From assembly GCF_010435915.1 (NCBI RefSeq), contig NZ_JAAFZH010000001.1, positions 62,001 through 126,000 of the forward strand: DNA of 64,000 nucleotides. Reading direction: 5' to 3'. Of this stretch, positions 34,874 to 44,057 are shown in pieces (the stretch's first letter is position 1; each line of letters opens with the position of its first letter). The translations under genes were made by a program, and so were the position numbers. The DNA is from Spirosoma terrae. GTDB taxonomy: Bacteria > Bacteroidota > Bacteroidia > Cytophagales > Spirosomataceae. Under the pieces are notes generated by a model. It saw nothing but the letters and a program-made list of their open reading frames with translations. It was not told where the DNA came from and made no database searches.

Positions 34874-36847
34874 ATGATCACCGAGTCTCAACTACTCGAT
34901 AACCCGGACGGACAATTACCGGGCTTCCCCTCTGCTGGTGGCCCGCTCCAGGCGGCTATTACGTACGAAAAAATCCCGACACACATTTATGCCGATGCCA
35001 AAGCTGCATCGCGGGCTGTTGCTCAGGAAATTGCCGATTTGATTCGGAAAAAACAAAGTGAAGGCAAGCCCTGCATACTGGGTCTGGCAACGGGTTCATC
35101 GCCCAAAACGGTTTATGCCGAATTAATTCGCATGCACCGGGAAGAAGGGCTGAGCTTCCACAATGTTGTCTCGTTCAATCTGGATGAATATTATCCGATG
35201 GAACCTAATTCGTTGCAGAGCTACTGGCGGTTTATGCGGGAGCAACTATTCGATCATGTCGATATCCCACAGGGTAATTACCACGTTCCCGACGGTACGT
35301 TGCCAGCCGATCAGGTTGCTGAGTTTTCGAAGAAGTACGATGCGGCTATTGAGGCTGCTGGCGGATTAGATTTTCAGTTATTAGGTATTGGTGGCAACGG
35401 TCATATTGGTTTTAACGAGCCAGGTTCGCTGATCAACTCGCACACCCGCCTGATGATGCTCGACAATTCGACTCGGGCGGCTGCTTCGACAGACTTTGGC
35501 GGACTTCCTAAAACGCCCCGTAAAGCGATTACGATGGGGGTAGCCAGTATACTGAGCGCTCGTCGCGTTGTGTTATTAGCATGGGGTGAGCGTAAAGCTC
35601 CGGTTATTCGTGGGGCTGTTGAAGGGACCGTTACCGAATTAAATCCGGCATCATATCTCCAGACGCATCCTAATGCCTTGTTTGTTATCGACGAAGCGGC
35701 TGCTTCTGAACTGACCCGCATGAAAGCACCCTGGCTGGTGGATTCTGTGGTTTGGGACAACAATATGAAGAAAAAAGCCGTCACCTATTTGTCGCTGGCA
35801 CTAGGTAAGCCCATTCTTAAACTGACGGATCGCGATTATAACGATAACGGTATGAGCGACCTGCTGGCTCAGTATGGTCAGTCGTACGATATCAACATCG
35901 ATGTATTCAATCAACTACAGCACACCATTACTGGCTGGCCGGGTGGTAAGCCTAACGCCGACGATACGAACCGGCCTGAGCGTGCCCTACCTGCTCATAA
36001 ACGTTGTTTGATTTTCAGTCCGCACCCCGACGACGACATCATTTCGATGGGTGGTACGTTCCAGCGCTTACGCGATCAGGGACATGATGTACACGTAGGC
36101 TATCAAACGTCGGGTAACATTGCCGTAGCCGATGATGAAGCGCTACGTTTTGCCGACTACGTCGTTGATTTCAACTCGAAATTCAGCATCGACAGCCCCG
36201 AAGCAACCCGTATTTTCCAGGATGCCGCTGCTTTCCTGCGCGAAAAGAAAGATAGCGAGATGGACAGCCTTGAAGTTCGCTACATCAAAGGGCTGATTCG
36301 CATGGGCGAAGCGAAGGCAACCTGCCGTTTTGTTGGTATTCCGGTTGAAAACGCACATTTCATGAATATGCCGTTCTATGAAACCGGAAAAGTTGCCAAG
36401 AAGCCGCTCAGCGAAGAAGATATTAAGATCACGATGGAGTTGATTGAAGAAATCAAACCGCATCAGATCTATGCCGCTGGTGACCTGGCCGATCCGCATG
36501 GTACGCACAAAGTGTGTCTGGATGCAGTGCTGGAAGCGGTTCGCCGATTGAAGCACAAAGATTTCATGAAAGACTGCTGGGTATGGCTCTACCGGGGCGC
36601 TTGGGCTGAGTGGGATATTCACGAAATTGAAATGGCTGTACCGATGTCGCCTGATCAGGTGATGAAAAAACGGTTAGGTATCTTCAAACACCAGTCTCAG
36701 AAAGACGGCGTTGTGTACCAGGGTACCGACTCTCGTGAATTCTGGCAACGGGCCGAAGAGCGTAACCAGGGAACGGCTGGTTTATATAACCGGCTAGGGT
36801 TAGCCGAATACGAAGCCATGGAAGCGTTTGTTCGCTGGAAGTTTTAA
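34874..36847 (+). CDS. nagB: glucosamine-6-phosphate deaminase fused to PIG-L/LmbE deacetylase-like domain
   Basis: This is a 657-residue fusion. Residues about 30-290 are the NagB isomerase fold, with GLATGSSPKTVYAEL, SFNLDEYYPM and the active-site loop GIGGNGHIGFNEPGS. It converts glucosamine-6-P to fructose-6-P and ammonia. Residues about 375-620 are a PIG-L/LmbE domain with the zinc motif HPDDD at 384-388 and ADPHGTH-type residues later. Free NagB is about 260 residues. The same fusion occurs in other Bacteroidota and may couple deacetylation with deamination, but activity of the second half is untested. A strong terminator follows at 36862. Confidence 0.9.
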   Translation: MITESQLLDNPDGQLPGFPSAGGPLQAAITYEKIPTHIYADAKAASRAVAQEIADLIRKKQSEGKPCILGLATGSSPKTVYAELIRMHREEGLSFHNVVSFNLDEYYPMEPNSLQSYWRFMREQLFDHVDIPQGNYHVPDGTLPADQVAEFSKKYDAAIEAAGGLDFQLLGIGGNGHIGFNEPGSLINSHTRLMMLDNSTRAAASTDFGGLPKTPRKAITMGVASILSARRVVLLAWGERKAPVIRGAVEGTVTELNPASYLQTHPNALFVIDEAAASELTRMKAPWLVDSVVWDNNMKKKAVTYLSLALGKPILKLTDRDYNDNGMSDLLAQYGQSYDINIDVFNQLQHTITGWPGGKPNADDTNRPERALPAHKRCLIFSPHPDDDIISMGGTFQRLRDQGHDVHVGYQTSGNIAVADDEALRFADYVVDFNSKFSIDSPEATRIFQDAAAFLREKKDSEMDSLEVRYIKGLIRMGEAKATCRFVGIPVENAHFMNMPFYETGKVAKKPLSEEDIKITMELIEEIKPHQIYAAGDLADPHGTHKVCLDAVLEAVRRLKHKDFMKDCWVWLYRGAWAEWDIHEIEMAVPMSPDQVMKKRLGIFKHQSQKDGVVYQGTDSREFWQRAEERNQGTAGLYNRLGLAEYEAMEAFVRWKF

Positions 36848-36861
36848 ATGCTGTTAAGAAT

Positions 36862-36896
36862 AAAAAGCCCGATGCGTGCTACGTATCGGGCTTTTT
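36862..36896 (+). terminator. intrinsic terminator after nagB
   Basis: AAAAAGCCCGATGCGT pairs with ACGTATCGGGCTTTTT around GCT, a 16-bp stem with one wobble pair. The inner core AAAAAGCCCGAT/ATCGGGCTTTTT is nearly the same as in the terminator at 20292. Confidence 0.85.
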
Positions 36897-36901
36897 GCTT
36901 T

Positions 36902-36963
36902 GTAGCCTGCACGTCTACGTCCGGATAGCTCGAATTTTTTCGGATGCAGACGTTCCGACTACC
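36902..36963. repeat. REP-like palindromic element, copy 1
   Basis: GTAGCCTGCACGTCTACGTC at the left end continues CGGATA, and a partly complementary right arm ends in CGACTACC. Its left arm differs from the element at 44058 by only two bases over 26. It follows the nagB terminator directly. The two copies indicate a dispersed repeat family, still of unknown mobility. Confidence 0.7.
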
Positions 36964-37061
36964 ATTAAAATAACAAATAGTTGTTTATTGTAATATATAT
37001 TTTAGATATAATTGCATGAATATATAATAGTTGTATTATAATTTGCCTGGCGGCTGTCATT

Positions 37062-37835
37062 ATGGTAGGAAGAAGTAAGCAGAAAATGATTCGACTTTTT
37101 GCGTTGCATGAGTTTATTGTCGATCATTTTACGAAAGCCGACTGGATTAAGTTGGGGTATCTGACCGATAGTGTCGAACTGATCGAGGAGCATCCTCGAC
37201 TGTTACGTAGTATGCTTTTTAAAGACGATGATTATGAGGGGAATAGCTTACAGATTTTATCAAAATTAATCACGGAGAGCATCAGTAATCTGTACGAAAT
37301 TGAGCGTTTTGTTGAGGAGAAGAAAGCCACTTTAAACAGACCAGTCAGATACGTATCCGATTTTGTGTCTACTGTACAATTGTCGGCCCCTGAGCGTGTC
37401 ATTACGTTTTCGCCCGACGTATTCCGAATTCCTGACAAAAGGGTAGAGGAGAACGTACTGTCGGTAATGATGCCGTTTGAGAGTCGATTTTCGGGGACTT
37501 ATACGGCTATTCGAAACGTGTGCGAAAAACTTAAAATCGAGTGCAAACGCGCCGACGATATTTGGGATAACAGTATCCTGATTCAGGACGTATTTGATCT
37601 GATCTATACATCAAAAGCAGTCATCACTGATTTCACGGATCGGAACCCTAACGTCTTTTATGAAACCGGCGTAGCCCATACACTCGGGAAAATCGTGATT
37701 CCGATTACCCAGTCGGTTGGCGACATTCCATTCGATTTACGGCATCACCGCGCCTTAACCTATTTATCCAATACCGAAGGTTTACAAAAGCTGGAAAAAG
37801 ACCTGGAAAAAAAACTCGTAAAAGTATTCAGCTAA
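37062..37835 (+). CDS. two-domain protein with NDT/TIR-like C-terminal domain, possible defence effector
   Basis: I do not recognise an assigned function for this 257-residue protein. Residues about 10-85 form an all-helical module with HEFIVDHFTKADW, EEHPRLLRSMLF and DYEGN, resembling effector-associated or adaptor modules in bacterial conflict proteins. Residues about 133-240 form an alpha/beta domain with VMMPF, RADDIWD, ITDFTDRNPNVFYETGVAH (Glu201) and DIPFDLRHHR, related to nucleoside 2-deoxyribosyltransferase or TIR-like folds. Such domains can cleave NAD or nucleotides. It is a single gene between two amino-sugar genes, preceded by AT-rich DNA (36961-37050) and a palindromic element. 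A role in phage defence or stress signalling is inference. Confidence 0.6.
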   Translation: MVGRSKQKMIRLFALHEFIVDHFTKADWIKLGYLTDSVELIEEHPRLLRSMLFKDDDYEGNSLQILSKLITESISNLYEIERFVEEKKATLNRPVRYVSDFVSTVQLSAPERVITFSPDVFRIPDKRVEENVLSVMMPFESRFSGTYTAIRNVCEKLKIECKRADDIWDNSILIQDVFDLIYTSKAVITDFTDRNPNVFYETGVAHTLGKIVIPITQSVGDIPFDLRHHRALTYLSNTEGLQKLEKDLEKKLVKVFS

Positions 37836-37897
37836 ACTTTTAGCCCTACTTGTCGTATCTTCGGGGAACCTCGCCTGGATAATTCTACCCGTTCCTC

Positions 37898-39055
37898 ATG
37901 CAATCATTCGTTTCGACAAGTACGGCTTCGGTTCAAACAGCTCCTGTTTCATCAGGACGATTGCTTTCTCTCGATTTCTTTCGTGGATTGACCGTAGCGG
38001 CCATGATTACGGTCAATAATCCTGGCGATTGGGGCCATATCTACGCTCCGCTGGAACATGCCGCCTGGCATGGCTGGACGCCCACCGATCTGATTTTTCC
38101 GTTTTTTCTGTTCATTGTGGGCGTATCGATTACGTTCGCGCTGGCGGGTGCTAAAGCCGATGGGCAGAACGTAGTGGGCAAGATTGTCAAACGTAGTGTT
38201 ACGTTATTTCTGCTCGGTTTATTCTTGAATTTCTTTCCAAAGTTTGATATCTCCACCGTGCGTCTTCTGGGCGTACTACAACGTATTGCGTTGGTTTATC
38301 TGGCCTGCTCATTACTGTTTCTGAAAACATCGCCCCGACAACAGTTGTATTTACTCGCAGGACTATTGGTCGGCTATTGGGTGTTAATGTCGTTCGTGCC
38401 TGTACCGGGTGTAGGGTACGCCAATCTTGAGCCGGAAACAAATATGGCGGCCTGGCTGGACCGAACGATTCTTACGCCCGCACACGTCTATAAACCGGCC
38501 AAAGTCTGGGACCCGGAGGGTTTGCTCAGTACGTTGCCTGCCATTGGGACCGGTCTTCTGGGGCTATTGGCCGGAACGTTGTTACGTAGCCAGCGCCCCT
38601 CTGCCGAGAAAGTAGCCTGGCTTTTCACCTGGGGTTGCCTGGCTACGTTGGGTGGACTAATCTGGAATGGCTTTTTTCCGATCAACAAAGCCTTGTGGAC
38701 GAGTTCGTTTGTTTTGCTGGCTGGCGGCCTGGCAATGCTTGGACTGGCGTTATCGTACTGGCTAATTGACGTCATGCGTTATCGGAAAGGCGTTCTGCCA
38801 TTTGTAGCGTTTGGCGTAAATGCTATAACGGTATTCTTTCTGTCGGGGCTGATTCCGCGGATTATGAACCTGATTCACGTAACGCGTCCTGACGGAACCG
38901 AATTAGGATTAAAAGAGTACCTGTATCGGGGTTTTATAGCTCCCCATTTTTCGGACCCGATCAATGCGTCGCTGGCGGGCGCTTTAACATTTGTCATGAT
39001 CTGGTTCGGGATTCTGTGGTGGATGTACCGGAAAAATGTTATTATTAAGGTGTGA
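37898..39055 (+). CDS. NagX-like membrane acyltransferase (DUF5009 family)
   Basis: This 385-residue integral membrane protein has about 10 hydrophobic segments. The N-terminal RLLSLDFFRGLTVAAMI and the following WHGWTPTDLIFPFFLF are signatures of the heparan-alpha-glucosaminide N-acetyltransferase/NagX group, with a conserved His likely at the active site. Bacterial members occur with GlcNAc or chitin genes and may acetylate amino sugars at the membrane. Its position near the NagB fusion agrees with that. The last codon overlaps the start of the next gene (GTG 39052). Confidence 0.85.
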   Translation: MQSFVSTSTASVQTAPVSSGRLLSLDFFRGLTVAAMITVNNPGDWGHIYAPLEHAAWHGWTPTDLIFPFFLFIVGVSITFALAGAKADGQNVVGKIVKRSVTLFLLGLFLNFFPKFDISTVRLLGVLQRIALVYLACSLLFLKTSPRQQLYLLAGLLVGYWVLMSFVPVPGVGYANLEPETNMAAWLDRTILTPAHVYKPAKVWDPEGLLSTLPAIGTGLLGLLAGTLLRSQRPSAEKVAWLFTWGCLATLGGLIWNGFFPINKALWTSSFVLLAGGLAMLGLALSYWLIDVMRYRKGVLPFVAFGVNAITVFFLSGLIPRIMNLIHVTRPDGTELGLKEYLYRGFIAPHFSDPINASLAGALTFVMIWFGILWWMYRKNVIIKV

Positions 39056-39447
39056 CTCAGTATGTTGACGATCTTAAAGACCAGATTGAGCGCATTCTGC
39101 GCTGGGAGCCATCTGCCCATTGGCGTCCGCGCGATTTTGTGCAGTTGAGTGAATTGATCTTTGACCATACACAACAACGTATTGAGGCTCATCATCTGCA
39201 GATTTTCTGGCGTACGTCGGAAATTATTTCACCCAACTTACTCAACGAACTGGCCCGTTTTGCCGATTACACGGACTGGCGCGATTTCTGTCTTCGCAAT
39301 TCGTATGGCAGCGTATCAGTAGATAATGAAACAGTGCTCACGCATTCGCCAATGTGGGAAATACCAATACGGTGGGTAGTGGCTATCTGTTGGTTTTCAG
39401 TTATTGCTTCCGTGGTTATCGCCATTTTGTTAGTTTGGAAACGATAA
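39052..39447 (+). CDS. conserved hypothetical protein with C-terminal membrane anchor
   Basis: This 131-residue protein begins with GTG at 39052, overlapping the TGA of the acyltransferase gene by 4 bp, so translation is likely coupled. Residues about 20-85 are helical and include FVQLSELIFDHT, QIFWRTSEIISPNLLNELAR and FADYTDWRDFC. That pattern is often seen in Cytophagales DNA-binding or regulatory proteins. A single transmembrane helix (about 108-130, IRWVVAICWFSVIASVVIA) ends the chain. The function is unknown. Confidence 0.65.
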   Translation: MTQYVDDLKDQIERILRWEPSAHWRPRDFVQLSELIFDHTQQRIEAHHLQIFWRTSEIISPNLLNELARFADYTDWRDFCLRNSYGSVSVDNETVLTHSPMWEIPIRWVVAICWFSVIASVVIAILLVWKR

Positions 39448-39522
39448 ACGTTTCATCTCCTCTCAGCGTTATATCGTATAGTTTAGTTAATAACAGAACC
39501 ACAATCCAATTAGAACGACCGA

Positions 39523-42372
39523 ATGGTACGTTTCCCCTTATCACTGAGTTTGTTACTTAGTGCATCGTTGGTGTTGGCCCAACCGGCCCCCAAGTCTAAA
39601 TCTCCAGCTGCTAAATCGCCTAAATCTGCGCAGCCTTTATCGCTAAACAGCCTTATTCCTACTGATCCTGCTGTTAAGGTTGGCAAATTGCCTAATGGCC
39701 TGACGTACTACATCCGTAAGAACGCCGAACCGAAAAATCGGGCGGAACTACGGCTGGTTATCCGGGCCGGGTCGGTGCTGGAAAATGATAATCAGCAGGG
39801 GTTGGCTCACTTCATGGAGCACATGGAGTTTAACGGAACGAAGAATTTTCCGAAGAATGAGCTGGTTAACTTTTTACAGTCGTCGGGTGTCCGGTTTGGA
39901 GCGGATCTAAACGCGTACACGGGTTTCGACGAAACGGTCTATCAACTGCCGGTACCAACCGATTCGGCCAATGTATTTCGGCAGGCTTTCCAGATTTTGG
40001 AAGACTGGGCGCATAATGCTACGATCGACCCTGCCGAAGTGGACAAAGAGCGTGGCGTTATTCTGGAAGAGCGTCGGTTAGGCCGTGGGGCTGGCCAACG
40101 GATGCGCGATCAGTATTTTCCGATTTTGCTGAATAACTCACAGTATTCGAAACGCCTGCCCATTGGTACAGAACAGGTGCTCACTACGTTCAAAACCGAA
40201 ACATTACGTCAGTTTTATCAGGATTGGTATCGACCTGATCTGATGGCTGTTATTGCCGTAGGTGATTTCGATACGAAAGAAGTGGAAGCCATTATTCGGG
40301 AGAAATTCGGGCGCATTCCCATGGTGAAAAATCCGAAACCACGTATTACCTACGATATTCCATCGCATAAGGATACGAAAGTGGCTATTGTGACCGATCC
40401 TGAGCAGCCAAATACCGTTGTTCAGGTGATTTACAAACGGCCTGAAATCAAAGAGAAAACGCTGAACGATTTGCGGGAAAGTATTAAGCGTGGTTTGTTC
40501 AACACCATGCTGGGAAATCGAATTCAGGAATTAACGCAGCGGGCCGATCCGCCATTTTTAGGGGGCTACAGTAATTATAGCGATTTTCTGGGCAATCTGG
40601 ATGCCTTTACGTCGATAGCAGTGGCTAAAGAAGGTAACGTAGAAAAGGCTATTCGGGCCATTCTGGATGAAAACGCACGGGTAAAACAATTCGGCTTTAC
40701 GGCTACTGAACTGGAGCGCGCCAAACAGGAATTTCTGACGAGCGTAGAGCAGGCGTACAGCGAACGAAACAAAACCCGGTCGGTTAATTACGTGAACGAG
40801 TACGTTCAGAATTTCACGGACCAGGAGCCATACACCAGCATTGATTTCTACTACAACTTCCTGAAACAGGTGCAGGGAGGAATTAAACTGGATGAAGTGA
40901 ACGCACTGGTCGATCTGTTTATTCATAACGATAACCGGGCGGTTATTGTCATGGCTCCCGAGAAGGACAAAGCTAAACTGCCTACCGTAGAGCAGATACT
41001 GAGTTATGTTGATGATGCCGGTAAAGGCCTGACGGCTTACGAAGACAAAATGCTGAACACACCCTTGTTAGCGAAGCTGCCAACGGGTTCGCCGGTGGTG
41101 AGCGAAAAAAAGATTAAGGATATTGGGGTTACCGAATGGACGCTCAAAAACGGGGTTCGGGTGGTGCTGAAACCGACTGACTTCAAAAACGACCAGATCC
41201 TTTTTTCGGCCAGTAGCTTCGGCGGTACGTCGCTTTATGATCTGAAGGATTTTATGTCGGCCCGATTCTCGTCAACGCTGGTTTCGATGGGCGGTACCGG
41301 CGACTACAACCAAATTCAGCTAGGTAAATTTCTATCTGGCAAACAGGTCAGTGTCTATCCATATGTGGGCGAGTTGAGCGAAGGGCTCAACGGCAGCGCA
41401 GCACCGAAAGATCTTGAAACGGCCTTGCAACTGCTTTACAGTTATTTTACGCAGCCCAGAAAAGATGCCGACGTAATAAAAGGCTTTTTGTCGAACCAAC
41501 GTAGCGCGCTCCAGAATCAGATTAGTACGCCAACACCCCAGCGTGTTTTTCAGGATACCGTACAGGTAACATTGGGGGCGAACAACCCCCGTCGCCAGCC
41601 GCTGAAGCCCGAAGATCTCGACAAAATTGACCTCGATCGAGCGTTGCAGGTGTATGAGGAACGATTCGCTAATGGTGGCGACTTTACATTCTATTTTGTG
41701 GGGAATTTCACGGAAGCGCAGCTAAAACCACTGGTTGAAAAATATTTGGGTGGTTTACCATCGACTGGCAAGGAAGAGAAATTCAAAGACCTGGGAATAC
41801 GTATTCCATCGGGTCAGATTAGCAAAACGGTCTACAAGGGACTTGACCCAAAGGCAACGGTTCAGCTCGTTTATAGCGGAGACATGACCTGGTCGCCGGA
41901 CAATACGGTTCAACTCGATGCGCTGGCTGAAGTTTTGGAAATCAAGCTGATTGAAAAGCTGCGGGAAGAGGAGAGTGGCGTTTACGGAGTAGGTGCCAAT
42001 GCCGCTTACAGTAAGTACCCGGCACCGCGTTATACGTTCCGTATTAGCTTCGGATGTGCTCCCGAAAACTTAGAAAAGCTTATTGCCAAGACGCAGGAGT
42101 TGATCAATGATCTGAAACAAAAAGGGGCGCTGCCTGCCGATATTGCTAAATTTAAGGCCGAAACAAGGCGAGAAACTGAAGTCCAGTTGAAAGATAATCA
42201 GTTCTGGCTCGGCTACCTGCAAAGTCAGTATTACAACGGCGATGCGCCCGATGAAGTACTGCACGAAAACGAGCAGTTGGCTAAAGTTACGGTTGAGAGT
42301 ACCAAGGCGGCTGCCAATCAATATTTTGGATCAAACCTGATCCGATTAGTACTGATGCCCGAGAAAAAATAA
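39523..42372 (+). CDS. M16-family zinc metalloprotease (pitrilysin/insulinase type)
   Basis: This 949-residue exported protease has a signal peptide (about 1-19, ending VLAQ). It contains two M16 halves. The active half has the inverted zinc motif HFMEH with His96, Glu99 and His100, plus a downstream glutamate in the VDKERGVILEERRL region. The second half (about 520-940) lacks the motif, as is usual. Such enzymes degrade or process peptides in the periplasm. The gene is closed by a terminator at 42392. Confidence 0.92.
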   Translation: MVRFPLSLSLLLSASLVLAQPAPKSKSPAAKSPKSAQPLSLNSLIPTDPAVKVGKLPNGLTYYIRKNAEPKNRAELRLVIRAGSVLENDNQQGLAHFMEHMEFNGTKNFPKNELVNFLQSSGVRFGADLNAYTGFDETVYQLPVPTDSANVFRQAFQILEDWAHNATIDPAEVDKERGVILEERRLGRGAGQRMRDQYFPILLNNSQYSKRLPIGTEQVLTTFKTETLRQFYQDWYRPDLMAVIAVGDFDTKEVEAIIREKFGRIPMVKNPKPRITYDIPSHKDTKVAIVTDPEQPNTVVQVIYKRPEIKEKTLNDLRESIKRGLFNTMLGNRIQELTQRADPPFLGGYSNYSDFLGNLDAFTSIAVAKEGNVEKAIRAILDENARVKQFGFTATELERAKQEFLTSVEQAYSERNKTRSVNYVNEYVQNFTDQEPYTSIDFYYNFLKQVQGGIKLDEVNALVDLFIHNDNRAVIVMAPEKDKAKLPTVEQILSYVDDAGKGLTAYEDKMLNTPLLAKLPTGSPVVSEKKIKDIGVTEWTLKNGVRVVLKPTDFKNDQILFSASSFGGTSLYDLKDFMSARFSSTLVSMGGTGDYNQIQLGKFLSGKQVSVYPYVGELSEGLNGSAAPKDLETALQLLYSYFTQPRKDADVIKGFLSNQRSALQNQISTPTPQRVFQDTVQVTLGANNPRRQPLKPEDLDKIDLDRALQVYEERFANGGDFTFYFVGNFTEAQLKPLVEKYLGGLPSTGKEEKFKDLGIRIPSGQISKTVYKGLDPKATVQLVYSGDMTWSPDNTVQLDALAEVLEIKLIEKLREEESGVYGVGANAAYSKYPAPRYTFRISFGCAPENLEKLIAKTQELINDLKQKGALPADIAKFKAETRRETEVQLKDNQFWLGYLQSQYYNGDAPDEVLHENEQLAKVTVESTKAAANQYFGSNLIRLVLMPEKK

Positions 42373-42391
42373 GGTAGAGTTTTTTTATGAG

Positions 42392-42438
42392 AAGGGACCG
42401 ATTAGCTGATGGCAATAGCTAATCGGTCCTTATTTTTT
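42392..42438 (+). terminator. intrinsic terminator after the M16 gene
   Basis: GGACCGATTAGCT (42395-42407) pairs with AGCTAATCGGTCC (42417-42429) around GATGGCAAT, with TTATTTTTT following. It separates the M16 gene from the thiamine operon promoter. Confidence 0.85.
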
Positions 42439-42471
42439 AGGACACAACGTAATAGTATTCTACCGATCGAC

Positions 42472-42479
42472 TACCTTTG
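42472..42479 (+). promoter_or_regulatory. -7 promoter element for the thiamine operon
   Basis: TACCTTTG matches TAnnTTTG and ends about 10 bp before the TPP riboswitch, so transcription should begin at the aptamer's 5' side. No clear TTG at -33 was found. Confidence 0.5.
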
Positions 42480-42487
42480 CCAGACAA

Positions 42488-42570
42488 CTTTAGGGGTGTC
42501 GGTACCAAACTGGACCGACTGAGAGTTAAACCCTCATTACCTGATGCAGTTCATACTGCCGTAGGGAAAA
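42488..42570 (+). promoter_or_regulatory. TPP riboswitch (THI element)
   Basis: The conserved TPP aptamer elements are in order: AGGGGTGTCGG at the P1/P2 side, CTGAGAGTTAAACCCT in the pyrimidine-sensing arm, TTACCTGATGCAGTTCATAC in the pyrophosphate arm and GCCGTAGGGAAAAG closing it. When thiamine pyrophosphate binds, expression of the following thi genes should fall. How the switch acts (terminator or translation) is not clear; no strong terminator hairpin is visible before the thiM start, so control of translation is likelier. Confidence 0.95.
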
Positions 42571-42633
42571 GTTACCCGGCAATTGCTTGCCACTCCTCCT
42601 AAAGTTGCTGTACATACTTTTGCCAACAGCAAC

Positions 42634-43440
42634 ATGTCTCAATCAGCACAATCAATCTGGCAGGACGTAACACAGGTTCGTATCCAGGCTCCGCTTATCC
42701 ATAACATCACCAATTTCGTGGTGATGAATAATACGGCCAATGCGCTGCTGGCGTTAGGCGCTTCGCCTGCTATGGTGCATGCACCTGAAGAGGTTGAAGA
42801 GTTTGTCGCGATCTCCAGCGCCTTGGTCGTCAATATCGGAACGTTGGATGCTACGTTTGTGGAGGGTATGAAACGGGCGATGCGCCAGGCAAAATCGATA
42901 GAAAAACCGATCGTTTTTGACCCGGTTGGCGTAGGCGCTACGTCGTATCGGAACCAGGTCAGCGAAGACCTTCTGACGCTGGCTACACCCGACATTATTC
43001 GTGGAAATGCCTCTGAAATTATGGCACTGGCCGGGCTTAATGCACAGACCAAGGGCGTTGACAGCCTGTACGGTTCGGATATCGCTTTGTCAGGCGCTAA
43101 ACGTCTTAGTTCGGTTTGGGGCAGTGTTGTCGTGATCAGTGGCGCTATCGACTACGTCGTTTTCGGCGAGCAGATCGCGTCGATCGCCAATGGCCATCCG
43201 CTAATGGCGAAGGTAACCGGAATGGGCTGTACAGCAACGGCACTCACCGGTGCTTTTGCGGCTGTGAACCCTGATTATTTTCAGGCGGCTGTTCATGCGA
43301 TGGCTGTGATGGGCATTGCCGGGGAAATGGCTGCGGAAAGAAATTTGGCCCCCGGAAGCTTGCAGGTGAACTTTCTGGATGCTCTGTATCAGCTGACAGA
43401 ACAGGAAATCGAAGCCCGACTTAAACTCTCGTACGCATGA
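42634..43440 (+). CDS. thiM: hydroxyethylthiazole kinase
   Basis: This enzyme phosphorylates the thiazole alcohol THZ, a salvage step in thiamine synthesis. From ATG 42634 it has 268 residues; the longer TTG frame begins at 42583 in the leader RNA. Signatures are NNTANALLALGASPAM, DPVGVGATSYR and the catalytic-cysteine motif TGMGCTATALTGAF. It overlaps thiE by 4 bp (ATGA). It sits right behind the TPP riboswitch. Confidence 0.95.
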   Translation: MSQSAQSIWQDVTQVRIQAPLIHNITNFVVMNNTANALLALGASPAMVHAPEEVEEFVAISSALVVNIGTLDATFVEGMKRAMRQAKSIEKPIVFDPVGVGATSYRNQVSEDLLTLATPDIIRGNASEIMALAGLNAQTKGVDSLYGSDIALSGAKRLSSVWGSVVVISGAIDYVVFGEQIASIANGHPLMAKVTGMGCTATALTGAFAAVNPDYFQAAVHAMAVMGIAGEMAAERNLAPGSLQVNFLDALYQLTEQEIEARLKLSYA

Positions 43441-44057
43441 ACGGCCTGTATTTGGTAACAGATCGCATCATCACGCAGCAAGCGGGGCATACGGTCGCAT
43501 TTGTCGTTGAGGAAGCGTGTAGAGCTGGAGTCCGTTGGGTACAGCTCCGCGAAAAAGAGCTGTCGACACGGGCCTTTCTGGAAGCCGCCCGCGAGCTAAA
43601 GCAAATTACGCAGGCGTATGGGGCTCGGTTGATTATTAACGATCGTGTCGATATTGCGCTGGCGGTCGATGCCGACGGAGTGCACGTTGGTCAGGATGAC
43701 ATGCCTTATGAGGTAGTCCGTTCGCTAGTCGGCCCCGATAAGCTAATTGGCCTTTCGGTCAATAACATGATCGAGTTACGGGCTGCTTTGGATGACAAGC
43801 CAGATTATCTGGGCGTCGCTGCTGTTTTTGCTACGAGTACCAAACTTGATACGTCCAATTTACTCGGTCTGGATGGTCTTCGGGAAATCTGTACCAACAC
43901 GTCGCTGCCTAGGTTTGCTATTGGTGGTATCAATGCCACCAACATTGGGCAGATCATGCAAGCGGGAGCTACCGGAGCGGCTGTTGTCTCCGCCATTTGC
44001 GGCCAGCCATCTCCCTTTGAAGCCACGCGTGAACTTCTTCAACTGATTAGCGAGTAA
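43437..44057 (+). CDS. thiE: thiamine-phosphate synthase
   Basis: This 206-residue TIM-barrel enzyme joins HMP-pyrophosphate and thiazole phosphate to give thiamine phosphate. Motifs are VQLREKELSTRAF, LIINDRVDIALAVDADGVHVGQDD and FAIGGINATNI near the end, which hold the phosphate- and pyrophosphate-binding residues. It is translationally coupled to thiM. Confidence 0.95.
   Translation: MNGLYLVTDRIITQQAGHTVAFVVEEACRAGVRWVQLREKELSTRAFLEAARELKQITQAYGARLIINDRVDIALAVDADGVHVGQDDMPYEVVRSLVGPDKLIGLSVNNMIELRAALDDKPDYLGVAAVFATSTKLDTSNLLGLDGLREICTNTSLPRFAIGGINATNIGQIMQAGATGAAVVSAICGQPSPFEATRELLQLISE

Noticed and set aside
36143-36622. minus-strand 159-codon ORF inside nagB fusion
   Set aside because: It is antisense to the conserved PIG-L domain and has no independent motif.
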